Below, one piece after another: positions 32,935-40,138 of a DNA stretch of 51,453 nucleotides. The stretch is from Dichloromethanomonas sp964477085 (GTDB lineage Bacteria > Bacillota > Desulfitobacteriia > Desulfitobacteriales > Syntrophobotulaceae). Under the pieces are notes generated by a model that made no database searches, was not told where the DNA came from, and worked only from the letters and a program-made list of their open reading frames with translations. The stretch spans positions 1 through 51,453 of the forward strand of contig CAYZDF010000014.1 of the NCBI GenBank assembly GCA_964477085.1. The letters are read 5' to 3'. The stretch's first letter is position 1. Every line of letters starts with the position of its first letter. The position numbers and the translations under genes are program-made.

Positions 32935-33094
32935 GGTCTGCGTGCCACAGTTCCGGCGACAAGCGAAGCACGGATTGCGTAGCGCGGCTGTTACGACGGC
33001 CATGGAAGGCCTAGTGTCACGGTGCCACGGATGGCAAGGAGTGACTCGCCATGGAGGGCGCTATCTGCCGAAAGCGGAATGTGGCACGCGGACC
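32935..33094. repeat. GC-rich palindromic element, copy 2
   Basis: Blocks 32961-32992 and 33048-33077 match copy 1 (complement of 23284-23348) at 30/32 and 28/30 bases. The outer arms, 32935-32955 and 33075-33094, are complementary to each other (GCGTGCCACA with TGTGGCACGC at the centre; one bulge and one G-U over 20 pairs) but share nothing with the arms of copy 1. Between the blocks there are 55 bases instead of 3, containing nested hairpins (GTCAC...GTGAC around TGCCA-CGGA-TGGCA). Orientation is opposite to copy 1. Confidence 0.75.
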
Positions 33095-33170
33095 AATCCC
33101 AGATTATAACGTACTACTGTCATGGTATTTAAAAAATGCTGTACTAGTAAGTTCAAAGGAGCAATAACAG

Positions 33171-34109
33171 ATGGAATACTTGTGGAAAAACGGGTTTAAA
33201 ATTTCCCGTGTGGCCTTAGGCACCGCTCAGTTCGGCCTTGAGTACGGTATTGCCAACCAAACTGGGAAGCCGGGAGAAGAAGAAATTGAAAAAATTTTGT
33301 ATACGGCTTCTGCCATAGGGATCAACCTGTTGGATACCGCTTCCGCTTACGGTGACAGCGAAAAAATCATCGGCAGAATCTTAAACCGTTATCCAGCTGA
33401 ATCCCGGATGCTGGTTGCCGGTAAATTGCCCAAATTACGATGCGCTAGTCCCCAAATGCTTGACAAGGAAATAGAGCAATATTTGGAGGCTTCTTTACGC
33501 AACCTGCAATTGGATTGTCTCCCCATTTATTTACTCCATGATGAAACCGACCTGAACGCCCATCAGGGATATGCCCTTGACTGCCTGGCAAAACAAGCAG
33601 AAAAAGGCAAGATTAAACTTCCGGGGATTTCGGTCTATACGCCCGGGGCGGCGGAAGCGGCTTTGGAGAATCCCCTAGTTCAGGTTATCCAGGTCCCTTT
33701 TAATATTTTTGATCAGAAATTAAATCGGATTAACTTTTTTCAGCGGGCCGAAGAGAAGCAAAAACTGGTTGTAGTGCGGTCGATATTTTTACAGGGCTTG
33801 TTCTTTTTACTGGAAAACAACAGTTACCCGCAGCAATTTGCCGGATATTCTAGCTATTTTGAAAAACTCCGGGCAATCGCTGCCGAGAGTAATCTGCTGG
33901 TAGGTGAACTTGCCTACAAGTACGTAGCCCAGAAAACCGGAGGCATCATTCTTCTGGGCGTAGAACACTGCAGCCAGTTGGAAGAAAACAGGAAAACCAT
34001 CTTTAACCACCGGGAACTGTCCCCCGAGACCATAGCATCCATCGAACGGGAATTTTCGAGTGTGCCGACGGGCTTGACCGATCCCAGGCAGTGGAAGGAA
34101 AGCAGGTGA
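33171..34109 (+). CDS. aldo/keto reductase family protein
   Basis: 312-residue TIM-barrel reductase. It has VALGTAQFGLEYGIANQTG at the N-terminus, NLLDTASAYGDSEKIIG with the catalytic aspartate and tyrosine, AGKLPKL for the lysine, and YLLHDETD for the histidine. It is missing nothing obvious. Similar reductases are found in several pseudaminic-type loci and could reduce a keto-sugar intermediate or act on the aglycone; the substrate is unknown. It lies 4 bases before the next SDR gene, so they form a pair. Confidence 0.85.
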   Translation: MEYLWKNGFKISRVALGTAQFGLEYGIANQTGKPGEEEIEKILYTASAIGINLLDTASAYGDSEKIIGRILNRYPAESRMLVAGKLPKLRCASPQMLDKEIEQYLEASLRNLQLDCLPIYLLHDETDLNAHQGYALDCLAKQAEKGKIKLPGISVYTPGAAEAALENPLVQVIQVPFNIFDQKLNRINFFQRAEEKQKLVVVRSIFLQGLFFLLENNSYPQQFAGYSSYFEKLRAIAAESNLLVGELAYKYVAQKTGGIILLGVEHCSQLEENRKTIFNHRELSPETIASIEREFSSVPTGLTDPRQWKESR

Positions 34110-34113
34110 AAAT

Positions 34114-34902
34114 ATGTCTCTTGCCAATATGTTTAGCCTGGATGGCAGAGTTGCCGTGGTGACCGGAGGGGCTGGTCATCTGGGCTACGCTATTTCCCAT
34201 GCGTTGGCCGAAGCTGGCGCGGAAGTCTATATTGGCAGCACCAACTACGAAAAGTGCCGGACTGCTGCTGACGGTATCAATAGAGAAACAGGCGGAAAAG
34301 CTAAGGGAATCTTGCTTGATATCCGCTCCACGGAAGCGGTTCAAAAAAGTTTCGCCGCTATCGTTGAAGCAACAGGGAAAATTGATATTCTCGTGAATAA
34401 CGCCTTTTACACTTCCGGCCAGGGACTGGATATGGTGGACCGGGATTGGCAGGTTGGTCTGGACGGCACCGCCGGCAGTGTTTTCCGGGCAACCCGGGAG
34501 ATTGTCCCCTATATGGAAAAAGCCGGAGCAGGTTCCATTATCAATATTGCCTCCATGTATGGGCTTGTCTCACCGGACTCTTCGGTCTACACGAAACCGG
34601 AATATGCCAACCCGCCTAATTACGGTGCCGGCAAGGCTGCAGTAATACAGTTTTCCCGGTATGCCGCCTGTTATTTGGCCCCCAAGGGAATCAGGGTCAA
34701 TACGGTATCTCCCGGTCCCTTTCCTTCCGCAAAAGTTCAAGCCGATAAAGAATTCATGACGGCTTTGGGAAAAAAGGTTCCGTTAGGCAGAATCGGTCGA
34801 CCGCATGAAATCAAAGGAATCATTGTATTCCTTGCGTCTGAGGCAGCCAGTTATGTTACAGGAGCCAATTTTTGCATCGATGGCGGTTGGACAGCCTGGT
34901 AA
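34114..34902 (+). CDS. short-chain dehydrogenase/reductase
   Basis: 262-residue classical SDR: VVTGGAGHLGYAI (residues 15-27), LLDIRS, VNNAFYTSG, NIASMYG for the catalytic serine, YGAGKAA for Tyr-x-x-x-Lys, and GPFPSAKVQAD. Active-site residues are complete, in contrast to the SDR at 28421. Such SDRs occur with PseB/AKR genes in sugar loci. Translation is probably coupled to the AKR gene. A clear terminator follows, ending this + strand run. Confidence 0.87.
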   Translation: MSLANMFSLDGRVAVVTGGAGHLGYAISHALAEAGAEVYIGSTNYEKCRTAADGINRETGGKAKGILLDIRSTEAVQKSFAAIVEATGKIDILVNNAFYTSGQGLDMVDRDWQVGLDGTAGSVFRATREIVPYMEKAGAGSIINIASMYGLVSPDSSVYTKPEYANPPNYGAGKAAVIQFSRYAACYLAPKGIRVNTVSPGPFPSAKVQADKEFMTALGKKVPLGRIGRPHEIKGIIVFLASEAASYVTGANFCIDGGWTAW

Positions 34903-34958
34903 CCAGTCTTGCGGTCAGGAGTACAAGTTGGAAATAATAGATGAAGATAATGTATGTA

Positions 34959-34983
34959 AACACCTGACTCTGCAGGTGTTTTT
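34959..34983 (+). terminator. terminator of the first sugar-gene run
   Basis: AACACCTG (34959-34966) and CAGGTGTT (34973-34980), 8-bp perfect stem, six-base loop, then TTT. Confidence 0.8.
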
Positions 34984-35018
34984 ACTTCCCTTTATAGGAT
35001 GAGCCAACTATCTCCCGG

Positions 35019-35654
35019 TCAGCTTTTTTGCAGTAGAAACCAGGTGACATCGTCCTGGGGGAAATTATTGTCCCTGTGGTAAACAAACCCGTACTCAACC
35101 AGCCTCAGGTCAGGGTACTTATCCATCATTTCTCCTGCAAAATCGCGTTTGAACAATCTATCCGTGTGCCCGTGGTAAAACACTTCGACCGGATGCGGAT
35201 CATAGTATTCAGCGAAACAGATATATTTCTTGCTGCTGGCATACATCAGTTCATACACTTTGTCCAGCCATTCAGGGTTGATGTGGACGATGACCCCTTT
35301 TATGAGTACAAAATCCCGCGGGTAATCGGGTTTAAAATCCAAAATGGATTGGTGGTAAATTTTTACCCCGGGTATTTCCTTTAATTCCTCCACAGCCGTA
35401 GTGTTAATTTCGATGGCAGACAGGTTTAAATCTGGCTTGAGCACACGCATAGCCTTAAGATTCAAACCGATATTCGAGCCAAACTCCAAGACCGAGTTTA
35501 CACCGGTTGTATGGGAAAATATTTCTGCAAAAAATGGGATGTTATTTTTATAGTATTTATTTTTTAAGTCCTCATTCCTTTTGATATACGCCTCACCAAA
35601 TTCTCCTGCCCAAGCTTCTTCTTGTTCGGTACGGTATTTGTTCAAACTTGACAA
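35019..35654 (-). CDS. pseudaminic acid biosynthesis-associated methylase
   Basis: 211-residue SAM-dependent methyltransferase. VLEFGSNIGLNLKAM is the glycine-rich SAM motif (about residues 56-70), LSAIEINTTAVEEL the acidic motif, and FVLIKGVIVHINPEWLDKVYELM follows. The N-terminal KYRTEQEEAWAGEFGEAYIKRN is characteristic of a methylase family repeatedly found in pseudaminic acid loci. Methyl acceptor unknown. It is the only - strand gene inside the sugar locus, convergent with the SDR and divergent from the fusion gene. Confidence 0.82.
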   Translation of the reverse strand: MSSLNKYRTEQEEAWAGEFGEAYIKRNEDLKNKYYKNNIPFFAEIFSHTTGVNSVLEFGSNIGLNLKAMRVLKPDLNLSAIEINTTAVEELKEIPGVKIYHQSILDFKPDYPRDFVLIKGVIVHINPEWLDKVYELMYASSKKYICFAEYYDPHPVEVFYHGHTDRLFKRDFAGEMMDKYPDLRLVEYGFVYHRDNNFPQDDVTWFLLQKS

Positions 35655-35821
35655 CTCCTTTTTGAATTATTGTTTCTTTTTAATATATATTTTCCAAGGG
35701 GTTTTTGTGACAAGCTTCATAGTGAAAATAGCGTGTTTGGGAAGCAAATGTCAATTTTCCACAATGAACATAGAATATAACGAGATTCTTCCAATATTTA
35801 TTAAATGAAAGGATAGCATCT

Positions 35822-37597
35822 ATGCCAAAAGTAAAAGTAATTGCGGAAATAGCCTATGCTCATCAGGGAGACAGCAGAATACTGCATAAATTAGTAATCG
35901 CTGCAGCTCAGTCCGGAGCAGATGGCATTAAATTTCAATGGTTTAAATATGACCATCTGGCAACCCCGGACTATTCCTACTATAAGACTTATGAACAATT
36001 GTTTATTCCTGCTCATATCTGGCAGGAAACGCTTGAGCTTGCCAAAAAAGAGGGGCTGGAAATTTGGGTTGATATTTTTGATGATTGGGGACTTGAACTG
36101 GCATACAAATTCGAGACCATGATTGACGGCTTCAAGATTCCTTCCACAGTGATCCAATCAAAAAAAATTGTTGAAAGTATATTTTCGTTTAACAAACCTG
36201 TTTTGCTTGGTGTGGGCGGATGGTATGAAAATGAACTTGATGATTTTCTGGCAAGGCTTAAAAAAGAAAACCTTTCTAACCTAGTCTTGATTCATGGTTA
36301 TCAAGGTTATCCAACAAAAACATCCGATGCAAACCTCGTACGAATCAGTTATCAGAAAAAACGGTATGATTTACCGGTTGGCTTGGCCGACCATGAAGAC
36401 GGATCAAGCCCGTTGGCTATTGAACTTCCAATTTATTCAGTATTCGCCGGAGCTACTCTGATTGAAAAACATCTTACGCTGAACCGTTCTCTGAAAGGCC
36501 ATGACTATTATTCGGCCCTCGAACCTCCTGAATTCGCCAGGATGGTATCTAAGCTGAGAGAAGCGGAGATCGCGATTGGCACTGTGAGTATCAATCAGTC
36601 CGAGCGTAATTATTTAAAAGATTCCCTGAGGGTCGTTGCTAAAAAAGATATCTGCCAGGGAGAGATTATAACACAGGATAATACTGCCAATAAACGCTGT
36701 CCTTCGGAACAGGCGCTGATGCCCTGTCAAATTGCAGAGGTATTACCCCTTATGGCCAAGAAAAACCTGCAGAAAGATGAACCTCTTCTCCTGGAATATT
36801 TTGAACAACCCCGTATTACCATTGCTGTAATTTGTCGTCTTAAATCTACCCGTTTAGCAAAGAAAGCGCTGCTGCCTATCCATGGGATTGCTTCCGTAGA
36901 ACGGTGTTTACTGAACTGTTTGGCAGTGCCCAATATAAATCAGGTAGTGCTGGCCACATCCTATTTACCGGAAGATGACCCACTTGAACAATATGGGATG
37001 GAAGGCCGAGTCAAGGTACTACGCGGAGATCCCGACAATGTCGCCTCAAGATTGATTGAAGCAGCGGAGGAGACAGATGCAAATGTTATCCTGCGGGTAA
37101 CTGGGGACTGTCCCGCCGTTTCCCCTGAAATCCTCAATATCCTTATCCAGGCGCATTTAAAGAATGGCTCTGATTTAACGTTACCAACTGCTGAACATGC
37201 TCCAGGCACGGCCGGCGATGTCTACACCGTCGCCTCACTATACCGTTTGCTGAGACAGAGAAAACCACTTACTCACACGGAATATTTTTCTTTTTATTTT
37301 ATTCATAATCCTGACCTATTTACTGTTCAGAGGGTCGAACTCCCTGAAGAATTTAAGTTCCCTAAGTGGCGTTTGACCTTAGACGAACGAAAAGACCTGG
37401 AGCTGTTAGACAAAATTTATACCGATTTAGCTGTAGGACGAGAACCTCTATTCTTATCCACCCTTCGTAATTATTTAATTCAAAAGCAGGAATTAGCACA
37501 AACCAATGCCCATGTTTCTCTGAAATGGAAGGCTGATCCAACACTATTTGAGGAAATAGTAAAGGCAACAACGCTGGAAATGGACATCCCCGAATAA
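35822..37597 (+). CDS. bifunctional NeuB-type synthase fused to SpsF-type cytidylyltransferase
   Basis: 591 residues in two parts. Residues 1 to about 255 are a NeuB barrel (KVIAEIAYAHQGDSR, GIKFQWFKYDHLA, VGLADHEDG, LIEKHLTLN) followed by a SAF region to about 328. Residues 331-591 are an SpsF/CMP-KDO-synthetase-like nucleotidyltransferase (TIAVICRLKSTRLAKKALLPI, LATSYLPEDD, VLRGDPDNVASRL, RVTGDCPAVSPEIL). The fusion would condense a sugar with phosphoenolpyruvate and then activate the product with CTP; this activity order is inferred from domains. No separate CMP-sugar synthetase gene is seen in the window, so this half probably fills the PseF role. AAAGGA eight bases before ATG. Confidence 0.85.
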   Translation: MPKVKVIAEIAYAHQGDSRILHKLVIAAAQSGADGIKFQWFKYDHLATPDYSYYKTYEQLFIPAHIWQETLELAKKEGLEIWVDIFDDWGLELAYKFETMIDGFKIPSTVIQSKKIVESIFSFNKPVLLGVGGWYENELDDFLARLKKENLSNLVLIHGYQGYPTKTSDANLVRISYQKKRYDLPVGLADHEDGSSPLAIELPIYSVFAGATLIEKHLTLNRSLKGHDYYSALEPPEFARMVSKLREAEIAIGTVSINQSERNYLKDSLRVVAKKDICQGEIITQDNTANKRCPSEQALMPCQIAEVLPLMAKKNLQKDEPLLLEYFEQPRITIAVICRLKSTRLAKKALLPIHGIASVERCLLNCLAVPNINQVVLATSYLPEDDPLEQYGMEGRVKVLRGDPDNVASRLIEAAEETDANVILRVTGDCPAVSPEILNILIQAHLKNGSDLTLPTAEHAPGTAGDVYTVASLYRLLRQRKPLTHTEYFSFYFIHNPDLFTVQRVELPEEFKFPKWRLTLDERKDLELLDKIYTDLAVGREPLFLSTLRNYLIQKQELAQTNAHVSLKWKADPTLFEEIVKATTLEMDIPE

Positions 37598-37628
37598 GAA
37601 CTTTCGATAAGAACCGGAGCTGTTTTTG

Positions 37629-38201
37629 ATGATGATTGACGATTATAAACTGATTGATGTTACAGATAAACACAAAGATTTCATATACCGTTGGCGGAAT
37701 TCAAATCATATTCGTAAGTATATGTTTACCGATCGCCTGATAACAAGAGAGGAACACGATCTGTGGTTTGACCGTGTTAAAAAAAACAATGCCCAGATTA
37801 ATGGGATAATTAATAGGCCTATTGCCAAAATCCTGCACTATCAGGAACAACCAATCGGATTTATAAACTTCACAGACATTGATCAGGAAAATAACAAATG
37901 CTCCTGGGGTTTTTATATTGGCGAAGAGAATGCTCCCAAAGGCTCGGGGCAAATCATGGGTTTCCTGTCTTTAAACCATATTTTTGAGGAATTTAAGCTC
38001 CGCAAATTGTGCGCTGAAGTTCTGGGTTTTAATGAGCGCAGTATCCGTTACCATCGAAAATTAGGATTCATTGAGGAAGGAAGGCTGAAAGAACACGTCT
38101 TCAAACACGATCGTTACGTGGATGTGATCTTAATGGCTTTATTTCATGATCAATGGGCTAAACGCAAAGTACATTTAGCCGTCAGACCAAATCCAATGTA
38201 A
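37629..38201 (+). CDS. PseH-like sugar N-acetyltransferase (GNAT)
   Basis: About 190 residues with a GNAT fold. DFIYRWRNSNHIRKYMFTD and ITREEHDLWFDR are the PseH signature, WGFYIGEENAPKGSGQIM is the acetyl-CoA loop, and NERSIRYHRKLGFIEEGRL the C-terminal motif. PseH acetylates the 4-amino group of the sugar made by PseC; SpsD is the spore-coat counterpart. The ATG pair at 37629 and 37632 follows CGGAG. Next to the fusion synthase and the PseI-like gene. Confidence 0.88.
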   Translation: MMIDDYKLIDVTDKHKDFIYRWRNSNHIRKYMFTDRLITREEHDLWFDRVKKNNAQINGIINRPIAKILHYQEQPIGFINFTDIDQENNKCSWGFYIGEENAPKGSGQIMGFLSLNHIFEEFKLRKLCAEVLGFNERSIRYHRKLGFIEEGRLKEHVFKHDRYVDVILMALFHDQWAKRKVHLAVRPNPM

Positions 38202-38253
38202 CGCTAACAAGAAAAGCTTACACTAAAGATCAAAAGATAAGGAGGATACGATC

Positions 38254-39207
38254 ATGGATCAAATCATCATCAACCATAAAAAAATAGGCGTAAACCATCC
38301 TCCCCTGATCATCGCCGAGATGTCTGGAAATCATCATCATTCTTTGGAGAGGGCCTTACAAATTGTTGAAGCCGCGGCTAAAGCCGGTGCACATGCTGTA
38401 AAACTGCAAACTTATACTGCTGATACCATGACCTTGGATCTGGAAGAAGGAGACTTTTCGATCCGCGATGTTGACAGTCTTTGGAAAGGCTATACGCTGT
38501 ACCGCCTATATCAAGAAGCCTATACTCCCTGGGAGTGGCATAAACCTATCTTTGAGCGCTGTCAAAACTTAGGATTGCTTGCTTTCAGTTCCCCTTTTGA
38601 TGAGAGTGCCGTAGATTTTCTGGAGTTACTCAATGTTCCCTGCTATAAAATTGCATCCTTTGAGAATACAGATTTACCATTGATTCGCAAAGCAGCTAAA
38701 ACTGGCAAGCCACTGATTGTTTCTACAGGAATGGCAACATTAACTGAGCTGGATGAAACCGTCCGTGCGATCAGAGAAGCGGGATGTAAGGATTTAATCT
38801 TGCTTCAATGCACAAGTTCGTACCCTGCTTCACCTCAGGACAGCAATATTTTGACCATCCCTCACCTGAAGGAAGCATTCCGATGTCAGGTAGGATTATC
38901 TGATCATACTTTAGGGATCGGCGTTGCAGCTGCCAGTGTCGCCTTAGGGGCAACGGTAATTGAGAAGCACTTTACTTTATCCCGTTCTGAAGGAGGGGTC
39001 GATTCCGCCTTTTCCCTGGAACCCGAAGAAATGAAGCAGTTAGTAACCGAAACGAACCGGGCCTGGCAGGCTCTAGGCAAAATCACCTATGGTCCCACTT
39101 CTGCAGAAAATAATTCCTTAAAGCTGAGACGGTCCTTGTATATTACCAAGGACCTGAAAAAAGGAGATACACTGGCGAAGGATAATGTACGTATCATCAG
39201 GCCCTGA
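38254..39207 (+). CDS. PseI-like pseudaminic acid synthase ending at an in-frame TGA
   Basis: NeuB-family synthase with the PseI form of the motifs: LIIAEMSGNHHHSLERALQ, HAVKLQTYTADTMT, FSSPFDESAVDFL, CYKIASFE, LSDHTLGIG, VIEKHFTLSRSEGGVDSAFS. The barrel is complete. Translation stops at TGA 39205-39207 after residue 317, in the middle of the C-terminal SAF domain. The same frame then continues for 31 codons of SAF-like sequence to TAA 39301-39303, giving the normal family length of 349. AAGGAGG precedes ATG. If the stop is real, the product lacks the end of the SAF domain, which helps close the active site in the dimer, and is probably impaired. Confidence 0.85.
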   Translation: MDQIIINHKKIGVNHPPLIIAEMSGNHHHSLERALQIVEAAAKAGAHAVKLQTYTADTMTLDLEEGDFSIRDVDSLWKGYTLYRLYQEAYTPWEWHKPIFERCQNLGLLAFSSPFDESAVDFLELLNVPCYKIASFENTDLPLIRKAAKTGKPLIVSTGMATLTELDETVRAIREAGCKDLILLQCTSSYPASPQDSNILTIPHLKEAFRCQVGLSDHTLGIGVAAASVALGATVIEKHFTLSRSEGGVDSAFSLEPEEMKQLVTETNRAWQALGKITYGPTSAENNSLKLRRSLYITKDLKKGDTLAKDNVRIIRP

Positions 39208-39303
39208 TTGGGCTTAGCCCCGAAGTATTATGACGTTATCCTGGAGAAACAAATAAGGCATGATGTCTCAAAAGGTACGCCGCTCACTTGGGATTTGCTA
39301 TAA
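39205..39303 (+). other. in-frame continuation of the PseI-like gene beyond TGA
   Basis: After the TGA the frame reads LGLAPKYYDVILEKQ and then IRHDVSKGTPLTWDLL before TAA. This is the expected end of a PseI SAF domain, where the usual motif is RP-G-(F/Y)-GLxPKYY. The TGA therefore stands at a normally invariant glycine; one base change from GGA explains it. A small hairpin GGGC-TTA-GCCC follows directly, but it is too close and lacks a loop G for a SECIS. Confidence 0.75.
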
Positions 39304-39312
39304 GAGGGATCG

Positions 39313-39342
39313 CAAAAAAGGAGAACCTGTAAAGGCTCTCCT
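39313..39342 (-). terminator. terminator of the first Cys/Pro-rich protein gene
   Basis: On the - strand a 10-bp stem (39333-39342 with 39319-39328, one G-U pair) closed by a TTAC loop is followed by TTTTTT. It lies a few bases past the stop of the 39348 gene. It may also stop transcription from the PseI side. Confidence 0.85.
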
Positions 39343-39347
39343 CTTCT

Positions 39348-39941
39348 TTACCCGCACTGCTGGGGCGGACAAAGTCCATAGCTCGGTATACACATTTGGA
39401 CCGGAGCAACTTTTCTGACGAGGTTGATGACCTGTACCTGGGCAGTGACCTGCGTAACATTCCCGATATCATCTCTTTCTGAAATAACGGCCCCTTGACA
39501 TATTGAATAAATAAAACATTCCGGATTGATTAATGCTACATCTACTCCGCCTGTGCCGTTACAAGCTAAAGTGATCACTTTTGTTACCGTTTTAACTGCG
39601 GTTCCAAATTCAAATCCGCCTTCATCCAATGGAACTCTTGCAGTTACTCTCAGCGAATAAACGAGCTGGACTAGATCATTGCCGATGCTCAGACAGTTTA
39701 TAAGAGTAGCCTCCGTAGATACACATTCAGCTTCTTGCGCATCACCAGTAATGACTTCCAGAGTTGGAGCCTCAAACGGTATTTCTATTTCTTCATTTTG
39801 GATATCATAGCACTCACAAAATACTCTTGTAACTCTGATGACGTCAATCTCGGTAGGCTGTGGACATTGAGGCAGTCCGGTTACCGGGTCTATGGGACAT
39901 GGTCCGGGTTGAACCTGCGACGGCTGGTTTCCCACGCTCAT
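39348..39941 (-). CDS. Cys/Pro-rich coat-like protein, paralogue 1
   Basis: 197 residues, no signal peptide or membrane segment, about ten cysteines. The N-terminal region has QVQPGPCPIDP...QCPQPTEIDVIRVTRVFCECYD and the C-terminus has APVQMCIPSYGLCPPQQC. The middle is beta-rich, with alternating hydrophobic residues and many Thr and Val. The 43706 protein shares the N- and C-terminal motifs and length, so they are paralogues. No known family is recognised. Lack of a signal, Cys/Pro richness and proximity to Sps-like genes suggest a spore-coat protein; that is inference. CAGGAGG before ATG. Confidence 0.7.
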   Translation of the reverse strand: MSVGNQPSQVQPGPCPIDPVTGLPQCPQPTEIDVIRVTRVFCECYDIQNEEIEIPFEAPTLEVITGDAQEAECVSTEATLINCLSIGNDLVQLVYSLRVTARVPLDEGGFEFGTAVKTVTKVITLACNGTGGVDVALINPECFIYSICQGAVISERDDIGNVTQVTAQVQVINLVRKVAPVQMCIPSYGLCPPQQCG

Positions 39942-40138
39942 TTGTATTCCTCCTGATATTAAAATATTTTATACTGCTCCAATTTTATTAATTTTTATGA
40001 ACAAGCAATATTTTACTACATCTTATGAAACAGCTAGTCTTTATGTGTTGTACCTTCTGGAAAAAAACAGTTCTTTTTCATTCACAACTGCTGAAGTCAG
40101 GCATAATTCTATAATAAGGCTTGTTAGGAGGAATGGTT

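Noticed and set aside
32909..33109. 66-codon open frame on + in the gap after the GT-B gene
   Set aside because: It lies almost entirely in the palindromic element, has no ribosome site and its composition comes from the repeat.
38254..39303. TGA in the PseI-like gene as a second selenocysteine codon
   Set aside because: The family has glycine, not cysteine, at this position, and the only hairpin nearby starts two bases after the TGA with a UUA loop, outside SECIS rules. A nonsense change is simpler.
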